NCBI GenBank assembly: GCA_947568835.1 | Contig: OX387603.1 | Span: forward strand, 4,934,701 to 4,998,700 | DNA length: 64,000 nucleotides | Origin: Protonemura montana | Lineage: Eukaryota; Arthropoda; Insecta; Plecoptera; Nemouridae | Direction of reading: 5' to 3' | In this document: one piece after another, positions 44,376 through 55,543 of the stretch | How the letters are laid out: each line of letters starts with the position of its first letter | Position numbering within the stretch: position 1 is the first letter of the stretch | The notes under the pieces: generated by a model | Told to the model about the DNA's origin: nothing | The model's database searches: none | What the model saw: only the letters and a program-made list of their open reading frames with translations | Made by a program: the position numbers and the translations under genes

Positions 44376-45462
44376 CAGTGATGTATTGGTCAATGCACGC
44401 GGGTGTACGCAGTCCACCCACTATTAATTTTATTTTTGGCCGTACCCCCACTTTGAACTTTTGAGGGAACGCAGGCGAACGCACGGGAAAGCAGTATTAA
44501 ATTATGATTATTCGAAATATCCTGCACTTCTTTATTTTCAAGGCGAAAATATCCCAGTTAAGGGTTTTATTCCTAATAATCCACTTACTTGAAAATAAAC
44601 CTACCAAGAATGCCACTGTATGCGAACATACTAAGAGTAGGTAGGCTGGAACTATGCCGGCGTCGCGACTTGCAACAAAGGGGTTAGTTAGAACCATATT
44701 ACTGTTATCACCAAGGGAAGTCGGTAGCCGCTTTCGCGGCGTCGCACGGCGGTGCAAGCTCTCAGAAGCAAGCCCGCTTCAAATAATACGAATTCGCAGG
44801 AAAGACAAAAATACAAACAATAACCAAAATGCCACATACGAGCCACACTGGACGAGTTAGTTCAATTCAAGATACAGAAGAGGAAGCAAGTGGATTTGCA
44901 TTCCCTTTCGGGCCTTGCTCCTCCTAAAAAACCAAAATTTGGTTTGGGAGAAGTTGAAGACACCACCAACGTCGAATGAAGAAGAGCTCAATGAAAAAGA
45001 GTCATTGTCGAAACTGATGTAATCTCCTCAACGCGAAAGTACGCGCGTATCTATGGATAGTTTCAACAAAAATTTAAACCAGTATTCGATTAAAATGATA
45101 GACTTTCTTTTACCAGATTCCCGAATCCCCACCAAATTTCAAGACTGCAACAATGTGGGAAGGTGTAGACATGAGAGGGCGGCTTTAATTTAATTTTCTC
45201 AAAATCATTACGTAATTAAAAATGCAGTTCTGACCATGTCATTCCAAGCCCAATTTCATCGTAAACTCGTAGATTGACTCCAAAAGAAACCTTAGAATAA
45301 AAATTCACTTGGAGCTGCGCCCAAAGCCCCCTATTTTCCACTCTTTCGGTGCATTCGCCTTGGGTCTCCTCCTCCTCTCCCCCCCACCCACCCCGCCCGC
45401 CGACACAAAAAAATTTGTCATTTTTGCGTACCCCCACTAAAAATTTTACGAATACATCACTG
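44376..45462 (+). mobile_element. Non-autonomous hAT element with 8-bp target duplication
   Basis: The ends are CAGTGATGTATTGGTC and its diverged complement ACGAATACATCACTG. The flanks are the direct repeat AGCATTAC (44368-44375 and 45463-45470). CAGTG-type ends with 8-bp duplications define hAT. The interior carries a short coding remnant (the GLAPPKKPKFGLGEVEDTT region near 44910-44970) but no transposase. The subterminal motif GTACCCCCACT appears near both ends. A second, truncated copy lies at 59346-60024. Confidence 0.88.
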
Positions 45463-45470
45463 AGCATTAC

Positions 45471-46584
45471 ATAATGCTACTGCAAGCATTTTGGTCACGA
45501 GTTTGCATTCTCAGAGTTATTTATAATACTTAACATGAATGCAGCTTACCATGGAGGCTGGGTTTTTAAATTGGGTATTCTCTACGGCCCAGTAGAGAAA
45601 TTATGGCTGTTGCCTTGTCTCGAGTGCAGGGCATCAGCATTTAATTGTTTTAAAAGGTTTGACATGTTGATCAACGATATATCGTTATTTTATGTTTTGC
45701 CATTTATTAATCGTGTGGCAGCAAGGTTCTCATGCCATATCAGCCATTTCAGCCATTCAATGACATGCCTTATACAGAGTTTTTTAGTTCACCAATCTCT
45801 GGTTTTATTGCCGCGACACTGCGCAGTCGCGGCAGTCGCGGCAGACCCCTTCTCAACAAGTTCGGCGTGGAAACCCCAATTCAGTTCGTGTTCGTCCTCA
45901 GTTGGCGCTCGGCAGGGGTCGGTGGTGGTAGGTAACCGTCACAGCGACTTTGGTTTGGTTGTGCGTCTGGTTTTTTTAACTCGTGATATCTGTGATCGTG
46001 TCATTCAATGCTCGTGATAACTCATCAATGACATTTAACTCATCAATGACGTTATTCTCCTCACCAAGTGGAAGGCAACGATCAAAATTTGCAACGATTG
46101 CAATGAAGCAACCCATGAAAGACTCGGTGGAGGCGCGCTTCGAAACGGTCAGTAGAATAATACGTTATTTTCAGATACATGATGTGCACTTCGAGACGCA
46201 CCAGCTACAATAGATGCATTGCACTTTTGGTTGCTTAGGTGGATATCGACTTGGATTTTCTTTCCCGGAGTCACGTTTTCGGCCCTCAACTTCCGGTGCA
46301 ACCATTTTCTTCGCCGACAGGAATCGACTCATGCTGACGAATCCGCATTGCCTAGCATCTATCCTTTATCCGATACTTTCACACTTGTAGCAATTACCCT
46401 TCGCGAGTTCTATTGTTCATTTTCATCTTGTACTACCATTCTTATTAAGGGTGGAAGAGAGATGCAATCGATGCAATCAGTGTTCACTCTTGGGATCAAG
46501 AAAAATAAATCTACTACAGACAACAATCGGCACAGCCTCCGTAAAGTCAATTGGACAAGAATGTGCGTGCATTTTTGCGACCTG
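45471..46584. other. Sequence between hAT and Harbinger elements
   Basis: Several overlapping frames exist (45535-46017, 46219-46626) without recognisable domains. A GC-rich patch lies at 45810-45850 with repeated CAGTCGCGG. No gene is called. Confidence 0.35.
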
Positions 46585-46866
46585 GGGTGCGATTGTGTAA
46601 CTTTTAACAAAACCGATCGGTTTTGAAACCACTCGGTTTTGTTAACGATGGTGATTTCGAAATCGATATGATGGCGATTGCGTAACTCAATCGTTACCGA
46701 AACCATTCGAAATCTCCCGGCCATGTGATTTCTTTTCGGGACAGACATTTTCTGAAAAGGTAGTATAGTTCGAGCATGCGCAGTATGCATTTTTCTAAAG
46801 TGACAGTAGGTAACAAACGAGTGACGAATTTCAAAATATAGACACATTTTGCAAAATAATTGAAAA

Positions 46867-48539
46867 ATGTCGGAAAATATTAGTGATGGAATAAGTTCTC
46901 TTGGAGAAGCAGTAAGCCGACCGCGGTAAGTTATCATTTATAATTACATACTTATCATTCCGTCGAAAATATCAGTTATTACACACAATTTAATCAAGTT
47001 GTGTAGGTATCCCCATTCCCTCATATGAAGTTTTCAGTCTTCAAGACTGGCATAAAATACATATTTTGTTTTTAAAATGCTGAATTCTTCCATAATTTTG
47101 GATGCAAAGAAATTGTACCTAATAGCATTGAATTTGACAGAAAGTAAGGATTGGTCAGGTACATTGAATACAAATGTAAATTAGGAAAGTAGTTTGTTTA
47201 TTAAGTACACAGGAACAATAGCATTCATAGTTTAAATAATTTAGTTTCCTTCCATTAATTGAACACTGTTATCTTACCTTAGGAGATCTCACGTAACCGA
47301 CAAGCAGCGAAACATCATGCTGTCGTTTATGGAGGAGCACCCGGCCTTCCAACGAGGGGAATTGGTTGGGGCTCGGGGCCGGGAAAAACAATTCCAATTG
47401 AAAGAGGCACTTACCAATAAGTTGAATGCTTGCGGGGATGGTGTCTCAAAAGATTCTACCAAGTGGATGAAGGTAACATGATTCAGCATTCTGCAATAGT
47501 ACCAATTATATATGCACCAATTACCACAGAGAAGGAAACATAAATATTACCAATTTACAAGATTGTCAGATTGTCAATTGAACATAAAAAATGTAATGGT
47601 TCACACACCTACATATTTGAGCCACTTTGGAAGAATGCAACCATTTATGTCAAATATTTTTCAGTCATGGCAAGATTGGAAGTGTGGCGTAAAATCAAAG
47701 GCCCGAGAACTACTTAAACATCAGCAAGGCACTGGTGGTGGGTCGCCGATGAAACCCTTGTCTAGTCTAGACGAGCGTTGTTTAGAAGTCATTACGATGG
47801 AGGCAGTATCTGGGGATATCCAGCTGAGAGAGGGTGGGGCTCGAAAACTGCCCCCTGCACACCCTACCAAGACACCGTCGGCTGCACTAGGGAAGGCTCC
47901 GGCTGCGCTACCTATACCCATTGTTGTCATTGACAATAATGGCAAAAATGAAAATGATGAGTACCAAGTAAGAAATTCTGCATATTACAATATTTTTTTC
48001 TATTCTAGTGTTGAAATCTCAGCTAACCCAATTAATGTTTCTTTTCTAGTTTTACTTTGATGATACCATAAACCTACCAGATGTAATGGTAGAGGATGCT
48101 TTGCCCGAGGCCATCGATACTAATACCGAGATACCGGGCAGCAAAATACCTATCGAGGAGAGAGGTTAGTAACACACATGGTAATTAGTAAATTACGTTC
48201 CGGAACAGAATAGGTTCCATATTTTCAAACTAACACTTAAAAACTTTGGACATCCCGATAGGTAAACAAAAAAAGCAAATAAAGAATATGCAACCAGAGG
48301 CCATAAAACCGACAGAGCTTGTCAAAAAATATATTGATGCAGAAGACGCTCGGCTGGCAATTGAGCAGGAGAGACTGAAAATTGAGAGAGAAACCATGCT
48401 GCTCAGGAAAGAAGAGCTGGAAATTAAGAAAGAAGAATTAATATTGAAACGGCGAAACACTACAGCCATTGAACATGCCTCCGAGAAATTGGCACTCTTG
48501 GCGAATGAAATGATGACGTATTACAGAAATAAACAATAA
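46867..48539 (+). CDS. Harbinger-encoded Myb/SANT-like DNA-binding protein
   Basis: In PIF/Harbinger elements this second protein binds the subterminal DNA and helps bring the transposase into the nucleus. Five exons are read, GT-AG and in phase: 46867-46925, 47283-47472, 47665-47967, 48050-48164 and 48262-48539 (945 nt, 314 residues). Residues about 20-105 form a Myb/SANT-like domain: TDKQRNIMLSFMEEHPAF, KEALTNKLNACGDG, TKWMKSWQDWKCGVKSKAR with spaced tryptophans, then the GTGGGSPMKPLSSLDERCLE stretch that typically follows this domain type. The middle is proline/alanine-rich and acidic. The C-terminal 70 residues are a charged coiled coil (LAIEQERLKIERETMLLRKE). Start chosen as the first ATG inside the element that splices in phase; it encodes MSENISDGISSLGEAVSRP. 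No stop or frameshift is seen. Confidence 0.85.
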
Positions 48540-48677
48540 AATTGATATGATTTGTAGGAGATAATTGTTATTGTTATAAGAACTCATTGTGATATTACCA
48601 AGTAGTAACACAAATGACAGAATAAATAATCCCAATGAAGTGAGCATGCCAGCTGTATCTTGCATGCTGTGCATGCT

Positions 48678-50630
48678 CTAAATCGTAAAATGGTCTCGAA
48701 CCACCCTCGCTCGGACCGCGTGGCCCTCGGCGGGAACCTGAAGCCCATGCGGCTGCGGCCCCGGACCGTCGAGCACGGCAACTCTTTGCCCAGGCAAATC
48801 CATTGGATCAAACATCGGGTGCGGATTCGGCACACGGTAGTGTATCCCGATGTTGTGGATTACTGCACAAGTGTTGATAATTTGGCCTGTTGAGAAAACA
48901 GCACGAATTATAACTTTTCTGCATACCTATCTTGATTAAAATAATCAGGGAGATTTTTATTTATTTCAAAAATCTATCAATGGAGGACCTGTAGATATTA
49001 TGAGATGATGATTACTGAATGTAGGTATATGATATAGGTGGGTATATGAAACTAAAATATTGATACTCGACACCCAGCAATCATATATGATGTAAAAACC
49101 GTTGCACTTTATAGATATTGATTTTTTTTTCATACCTGCAACTTCAGGCGAGTAATGCAGAGCCCTGTCTTTCAAGCAACAACGAAATTTAGCCTTGAAG
49201 ACACCTATGCACCTCTCGACTGTGCTACGGCAGGAGCAATGGGCAGAATTGTAACGGCCCTCAGGAGTGTTTGGGTTGGGATGGTTGGCGAAAGGTCTCA
49301 ATAGCCAAGGCTCAGATGGGTAGCCGGAGTCTCCTGAAGAATTTTAAGCAGAACTTGAGAAAAGGTCCAAGCAAAAAACTACTAAGCACAGTTTGTTCAT
49401 GAGTGCCTCTTTACTTCACCTAGCAGCCATGTTCCCCGACCTCCTTCTGCGTAATGGGCAGCCATCTCATCACGTGCCGCAGAGAGCCGCCACACGTGTG
49501 CATCATGGGACCGTCCACCGTGTCGGGCATTGATTGCAAGGATGCGGAGATCTGCACCACATACCTACAAGCATAATTACATTACCTATCAACGATCGTT
49601 TGCCGACCCATCTGCTCTCAGGTTTAAAAATATCGTGCCATTGGCTTTCTGTCAGTCTCTCATGAAATCTCAGGAATGGCAAAAGGCAACAAAAGACCAT
49701 GATCAATTTCAGACATTCCTCACACGGCTAGTTTATACAATTATGCAGAATTAAATTAAATTACACTAAATAAATTGACAACGAGGCACTCACGATTTGC
49801 ACATTTTTACTGTGGTATCCTTTCCTGTTATGGAACAAATGCTCCCTTGTGCTGTCTAGAGATACAAGGGCAATGTGTGTTCCGTCGACACAGCCTATTA
49901 CCCCAGGAAAATGCCGAGCAGCCATAAACCTGGAATAATAAAAGTTAAATGATTAATGGATGGGTGGAGTATCAGTAAAGCTAGATTCTGCATCAATATG
50001 AGGAAAAACCTGCCTTTCTTTGAGTCTTTGCCGAGCTTCCTCGGTAACAGGAAAGTTGATCCATGTATCCATCAGGTGAGTGTTTACAACATTAGTCACT
50101 TCCTTCATGGAGACAGAGACGCTGGTCTGGCAAATAGCCTGAAGGAAATCCTGACCAATTCTTCGCTGGTAGCTGCCAGAAGCCAGGAAATTCAACGTAG
50201 CCATCACCTAAAACAAGGAAATGAAATTGAATGGCTATGTGTCAAACATAACCCAAGATTTTACCTCGCTCAGTATTATCGGAATTAAAAAGCATTTATG
50301 CACCACTATTTTGAATTTCATTTTAAATAATGCTTTGAAATGTAAACTTACTCGCAACCAAGGTGGAATGTACGTGTTTCGCTGGGCTGGCTGCATGAAG
50401 TTCACTACGCTGTCAATGAACATGTGGGCGGCGGCTTTTGACAGCCGATACATGGATAGAAAATATCGCTCACTCACATCGAATGGATCGAACAAATCAC
50501 GCAAACGCCGCCTATTTATCCGCAAGAAAGAACGTTGCCTGATTATATTTTCGTCTTCGAGTTGATCAATTAAAATTTGAAGCACGATGACATTTGGTGC
50601 ATGTGCCGCCATTTTGAAAATCGAAATCAC
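48678..50630 (-). CDS. Harbinger DDE transposase (HARBI1-like)
   Basis: The transposase cuts and pastes the element by DDE chemistry. Six minus-strand exons are read: 50630-50352, 50207-50014, 49929-49794, 49564-49420, 49333-49136 and 48886-48678 (1161 nt, 386 residues). The N-terminal helical region has RSFLRINRRRLRDLFDPF and WLRVMATLNFLASGSYQRRI, close to HARBI1. The catalytic residues are visible: Asp in GVIGCVDGTHIALVSL, Asp in HGGRSHDAHVWRLS, and Glu in STVERCIGVFKAKFRC. GDSGYPSEPWLLRPF is the family signature between them. All introns are GT-AG except the second, which best fits GC-AG (donor at 50013-50012). With that junction KER is followed directly by FMAARHFPG, as expected. A GT choice 4 nt further breaks the frame. 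No stop interrupts the model. Confidence 0.88.
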
Positions 50631-50914
50631 GATCGATATGTCGAAACCGTGCGGATTACAAACAGTGAAATAGATATCACTTCTTTTGGAGATATCACTC
50701 TAAAAAAAGTTACACAATCGCTGAAATCGAATCGATTTCAAACCATTCGAAATCTCGGCTGAAAACGAGTGATATCAAAACCACAAAAGTTACACAATCG
50801 CACCCCTGGGTTGTCCTTGACGACTAACTTCGTTCACAGGCTTATTGCCTGACCCTGTATTTTGGAGTCAAATTTACTTGAATTTCAACTACCTCCTCTA
50901 TCGGTCACATCGCG

Positions 50915-51965
50915 CGCGATAGTAATAATAATATTAATACGTTTATTGTCCATGATGAATCATAAACAATGATGTACAGACAGTCGATATGAACTATTAT
51001 AGAATTACAAAAGAATTATAAATTACTAAGAAATATAAAGTGAAAATACATACCAATAGTGAGACGGTAGGTAACAGTAAAGAACATAATGTTGTTAGAC
51101 AGTTCCTAAAAACTCTTTTATATTATAGTAGCATTTCATCAATATAAAATTGTTCAGGTTAGTCTTCAATTTTTTCCTAAATCCATTTTCAAAGGGTGAG
51201 AGGTACGGCGTTGAAAAGTTGTATAACATTGAAAATTGGGACTTTTTAATTAACTGTGGATCTCTATCGTTTGTTCTCCATTTCTCGTGCTATGCTCGTG
51301 TTCTTTGACAGCATGTATAATTCTATGAAGTTATTTTCAATCACATATAAAACAGCATGATAAATATTGTCACGAATGGGGCATTTTGGCATTGGAATTC
51401 GTGTCACCAGCTAGAGTAGCCGGCCTAGCCGAAATCAGCAATGGTCAGCATTAAGAAGGGCATCGGCTGTGTGCATCGAGACGAGACTTGGACAGAGCAG
51501 GCTGAGACTTCGGGACGAGAGGACACGGACCACCAGAGAGAGAGAGCGTGAGACGAGAAGCGTTAAGTATCTATTATTGTAATTATTGTTATTGGGTCGA
51601 GTTTAGAATAATGGCTATGTTTGGGTTTAGGTCCATAATAAACGGCAAGTAGCTTGTTATTCACGAATAAGTGGTATTTATATAGATCCCCTAGTCACTA
51701 CCCCCTTTCACGAGTATAGCGAGTGCCCCATGGTTCCGTTGACAAAAGGGTACGTGACAATATAATAAAGGGAAGGTAGAGTGAGAATTCCAAATATCTG
51801 GAATAGAGGTTAACAGGAATCCTTGTAATAAACCTCTGATAATGGATAACGACTTGCGTTTCCTAGAAAACTAACAGCTCTCTTTTGAAGAAGTAATAAA
51901 TGTTTCAAACTAAACCATATTGAAGTCTTGACTGGATGAGTGCGTAGTAAAGAAGTTGAGCCGTT
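50915..51965 (-). pseudogene. LINE 3'-end remnant, interrupted by a solo LTR
   Basis: The left end has ATAATAATATTAATACGTTTATT, the complement of an AATAAA-plus-simple-repeat LINE tail like the one at 40400. The sequence resumes across the LTR at 51764 with the same decayed character. Minus-strand translation gives only short pieces with stops. The assignment rests on the tail and layout, not on a preserved domain. Confidence 0.4.
51368..51759 (+). mobile_element. Solo LTR with 4-bp target duplication
   Basis: The 392-bp sequence begins TGTCACGAATGG and ends TACGTGACA (inverted TGTCAC/GTGACA). It is flanked by ATAT on both sides (51364-51367 and 51760-51763). AATAAAC near 51640 fits an R-region polyadenylation signal on plus. 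No internal retroelement sequence is attached, so recombination between two LTRs is likely. It differs from the LTR at 58992. Confidence 0.8.
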
Positions 51966-52399
51966 TGAGTATTTGCAATTATCATCGGCCGTTTAATGAG
52001 GCAACAAGCCGAAGAAATTTCCTTGGCAACGCCCATTATATGATTTTTCCAATCTAATTAATCGTCCACCATATGACCCATACCTAGTGTACCCTGCAGT
52101 CACCTGCTACACTGTCGGCATTGCACAACAAGGCTAGCTAGGAGCGCCTCTTTACCTCCGATGGTATATTGGTTTTATAAATAAAATAAATACAAATTAA
52201 ACTATTATATTACTAAAAATTATAGTTTTTGATCTCGAAGAAATTTGTCGTTAATCAAAACAAAATATGAGTATGAGCCAAAGAAGATATTATGATCTCT
52301 AATATTACCGTATATACCATTTACCTGAAGGGAAACTAGAAAAAAAATGTAAAATCAACAATATTGTTAATTATTTAAGTTTGTTCAAGTGGTTGCCTC
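51966..52399. other. Intergenic, nothing recognised
   Basis: AT-rich sequence without recognised features. Confidence 0.35.
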
Positions 52400-52524
52400 C
52401 CTGCTCTGGTTCGCCACTAGTCCGCACTTTTACCTTAGAGAAAAGGTAAACTCGTATTCTTTTCTTTAAGCTTTTACACTAGTCCTACTTTAAGGAGCAG
52501 AACGTTTTCAAAATTTTTGTCATT

Positions 52525-52928
52525 AAGTCTACCTCTTTTTTTTGGTGAAATTATCGCCCCCAATACTAAAAATCCGTTCTACAGCCGCGCTGGACGGGAT
52601 AGGGGTATTGAATTTAATAAACAAAGTCTTCACGAGTGGAAATCTCCCAAGGTCCTCGAGAGAGCTTGCATGGTTAGCCAGGTAAGCTTCTAAATCTGAA
52701 ATTGAAAGAGCTGGTGCTATTTGCTGCAATTTTCTTGTGCACCGGCGTACACAATAAACACTTAACTTTGAAAACTACCCCGGGATCGGTAACATCTTGT
52801 ATGTGCTTGTAGATCTTGTAGAGAAAAAATAATTTCTTCAGATTTCCCCACGGCAGAGCATTGGTCTCCGTGGCCGCGAAATCGTGATTGACCACTTCGT
52901 CTCCGTCACCCGAATCAATCGAGCTCAT
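52525..52928 (-). pseudogene. hAT transposase relic (ends of the gene joined, middle lost)
   Basis: On minus, the frame from 52928 starts MSSIDSGDGDEVV and includes VFKVKCLLCTPVHKKIAAN, like the start of a BED-type zinc finger. From about 52735 another frame carries the hAT dimerisation region: GRFPLVKTLFIKFNTPIPSS and AAVERIFSIGG. The catalytic middle is missing, so this is an internal-deletion derivative. The terminal repeats could not be fixed; CAGTGGTAC at 53002 is a candidate right end. Confidence 0.75.
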
Positions 52929-53012
52929 TTAATTAAAAAATAATAATAGTTAAATATTGCTTGCTTCCACTAAGCGGTAGCAACGAGTGGGTGGAAATTC
53001 TCAGTGGTACAA

Positions 53013-53047
53013 CCTTAGAGAAAATAACCGTATTATTTTCTCTAAGG
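53013..53047. repeat. Perfect-arm hairpin
   Basis: CCTTAGAGAAAATAA (53013-53027) and its exact complement (53033-53047) are separated by five bases. CCTTAGAGAAAA also occurs at 52433, the other side of the hAT relic, so the sequence may be a subterminal motif of that element. Confidence 0.85.
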
Positions 53048-53423
53048 TACAACCGTGGAAGTTCCTAGCGCACACACAGCTCATTCCGAATGAGTCAATC
53101 GCCATTATCCAGCTTAAGCTCGATTCGAAAATGCAAACACATCTCTTACTGCTAAGTGCTAATACCCGTGTCAGTATCTTTTCGAAATGAGCAACTGTTA
53201 GACTCAATATTTTCGATCGTCGGCTACGATTTACATGGAACGGATGAGAAGGTTGAGGCTAATGGGTTTCCAGCGTACATTTTTGTCCAACAACCCAGCA
53301 AGAAATGATTGTGGAAATGAAACGATCGTGCATCTTAATGTCAGCTGCTGGGTTTCAAATTTCAATTGTCAAATGTTGTTCAACAATAAACATAAAAAAT
53401 ACATCAAATAAACATCTTTTAAC

Positions 53424-53527
53424 ATGATCTTTTGAAAGATCGTAAAAAATCCGATCGCGATCGAATTAAAAGATCGTGATACACAAAAAAGATCGCGATC
53501 AGTTCGAAGATCACTTTAAAAAGATCT
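53424..53527. repeat. GATC-rich cluster
   Basis: About ten GATC tetramers lie in about 100 bp, many as GATCGCGATC or AAAGATC, including TCCGATCGCGATCGAA. The spacing is irregular, and no gene or known site explains it. Confidence 0.7.
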
Positions 53528-54630
53528 TCCCCAACTATGGTAGGAGTATGGTTGCGTAGGCGCTTCGTTCGGTGGATTCTTGGAAGTCTAACGACGGAGA
53601 TGACGTTTGGGACGGTGAGAATTCCATTCCCACTACTGGTTTTATGAGTGTGGTTGGAGGTGTTGAGGGGGAAGAGGTGGGGATAAGTTCGGATAAGGGT
53701 GCTGGCTATTTAAATGAGTGGTTCTGGCGTCGTTTTGTTTGGTTCCCACCGTGAAATGTGGTATTTTGAGAATTATGAGAGCATACATTTTTATGGCTGT
53801 AAACTAAAGTTGCAAGATTTTTATTTGTTTATGCGACACAAATTTTGTAATGCATTACGATTATAACGAATTATAATTTGTTACGTCTATGCTCTTGCAT
53901 CGTTTAGTACCAGTATAATGCAAATTATTCGTAGTTTTCAGGTTTAATAATATCTTAGAAGAAATGCAACTGTCGAAATACGAGTACCTATTCGAGTGTT
54001 TTTTTTATGCCGTATTAATTGTATTTTTATTTATTGTACATTCTAAGTGATGGCCATCACTCAGACGTCTTCATTGACGGCTGTATGGACTCTCTATTCT
54101 AAGTGATGGCCATCACTCAGACGTCTTCATTGACGGCTGTATGGACTCTCTAAGGATTACAAGAACGAACTTCGTGACGTCACAGCACGATCTTAAAACT
54201 ATAGCTTCTGTATGTCGGAGAGCTTTGAAACCTCTTCCAATCGATTTGTTGGAAAAAACCAATCGAAAGATGTAGACGGTGACATTCGCCTAACTATCGT
54301 ATTTCCCCGTTTAAAAGCCAATATAGCTCCGAAAAATACCAAATCGTAACATTTCTACATTTTGTTCTTGTCGTTCTTCGCCACAAGTCCTGACTGCGCA
54401 TGCTCGCTGCGTGGAATTCCTCAACTCGAGTATTTAACATTTAATATCAATTTATTGGAGCTTTTTGAAAGTTGGATGAAGCCAAAATTGGAAATATATA
54501 TGTAGCGTGTAATAAATTAATACACTTTTATAAGGGATGCATTCACCCTCAGTAGCCAGTGGCCAGTATTCAGTGATAGCTTAGGTTCATGCTAGTATTT
54601 TATTAATTATTTCCATTGCGGTTCACGGAT
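53528..54630. other. Intergenic with a tandem duplication
   Basis: No gene is recognised. A 56-bp unit is duplicated head to tail at 54041-54152 and contains the 14-base palindrome GTGATGGCCATCAC. The 60-codon frame at 53572-53754 has no recognised features. Confidence 0.5.
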
Positions 54631-54631
54631 G

Positions 54632-54715
54632 ACGGGTAGTCTAGTGGATAGCGTACGAAGCCAGATAGCTCAGATGCTTCGCTAATAACGTGATGCCCGG
54701 TTCGTATCGCAGAGC
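54632..54715 (+). repeat. tRNA-like sequence, degenerate
   Basis: A D-arm/A-box-like TAGTCTAGTGGATAGCG is followed by a hairpin CGAAGC...GCTTCG with a long loop and a B-box-like GGTTCGTATC. The acceptor halves do not pair. It is either a tRNA pseudogene or a SINE head. It is a different tRNA type from the copies at 1, 15.3 and 42.7 kb. Confidence 0.4.
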
Positions 54716-55132
54716 TCGGAAATATTTTGCATTTTCAGTTTTAAACTGTATGAACAGTGAATCTCTAATTTGATACAACCAGTAAATTTATTTATTTATT
54801 TATTTAATGCTTCGTACAATTACAGAGTATTTGTGTGAGCCTAATTGTTAAGGAACTTAAATCATCAATTTAGTTCCATATTTAACTTTTAATTGTATTT
54901 AAATATTCTTCTATTGAATAGTACGGATTTTGGATTAAGAAAGCTGAGAGAAGTGTTAAAGATGGTACGGGTTGACAAATTAGTGATTTGACATGACACC
55001 GTGCAATGCTATGACCCCGCCGGATGTGCGCTACTCCACGACTTGGACAGGAGGTGCTGGAAATCTAAGAAGTTGGGAGAGCACTGAGATCGTTGTTACG
55101 AGATGGTGATGGCTATCACGGCGCGCAAGGAT

Positions 55133-55543
55133 TTAGCCGCAATCGCAGTCCTGTGTGTGGGCGACCACGTTGCTGCTTTCTTCTATGGCGAGTGGTTTCG
55201 TGTTCGAGTGATGAAGACGTCTCATGGATGCGTTGTCCTCGGAGGATTCACAATAGATAAATGTTGAATGTTGTTTATTGTGCTCAAGTGTCAGGTGGGT
55301 TTCCGGAGAGTTGTGGTAGATCTTCCTACTTGACCCCGGTTCGAGAGTGAACTCTTGAAAGCCTCTTGACATGTATGCTTCTCTGGCCTCGTCCATGAGG
55401 AGTGCATCTTGAAGGTGGTCTGTCTTGGATAGCTTCTTCCCCAAGACCCCTGCATAGATGGCTGCTAGGCAGAGTTTTCGATTTTCTCTGTAGTAGTGGA
55501 CAACCCTAGCACGGGTATCTATGTCCTGGATTCGCCAAGCCAA
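55133..55543 (-). CDS. Open frame of 136 codons, unrecognised
   Basis: The frame reads from MAWRIQDIDTRARVVHYYRE. Its first codons overlap, in another frame, the last recognisable pol remnant of the gypsy element (55500-55700). The remainder (AYMSRGFQEFTLEP, HSTFIYCESSEDN) matches no family I recognise. It may be chance or unrelated sequence joined where the retroelement is broken. Confidence 0.2.
   Translation of the reverse strand: MAWRIQDIDTRARVVHYYRENRKLCLAAIYAGVLGKKLSKTDHLQDALLMDEAREAYMSRGFQEFTLEPGSSRKIYHNSPETHLTLEHNKQHSTFIYCESSEDNASMRRLHHSNTKPLAIEESSNVVAHTQDCDCG

Larger units (their letters stand above)
46585..50805. mobile_element. PIF/Harbinger DNA transposon, apparently intact and autonomous
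   Basis: The 4221-bp element has perfect 21-bp inverted ends (46585-46605 and 50785-50805, starting GGGTGCGATTGTGTAAC). It is flanked by the 3-bp target duplication CTG (46582-46584 and 50806-50808), the family's usual CWG type. Subterminal regions contain further partial copies of the end (AAAGTTACACAATCGC near 50705) and an AAACCATTCGAAATCTC block present near both ends. It carries the two genes expected of the superfamily in convergent layout: a Myb-like protein on plus and a DDE transposase on minus, their stops 138 bp apart. Both frames are open through spliced models. Confidence 0.93.

Noticed and set aside
45535..46017. 160-codon plus frame, and 45732-45935 with MPYQPFQPFNDMPYTEFF
   Set aside because: An acceptor-like site precedes the shorter frame and it could be an exon, but no family is recognised and no partner exons were found.
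46219..46937. Frames of 135 and 175 codons across the left Harbinger end
   Set aside because: They cross the transposon boundary and overlap both strands without recognised features.
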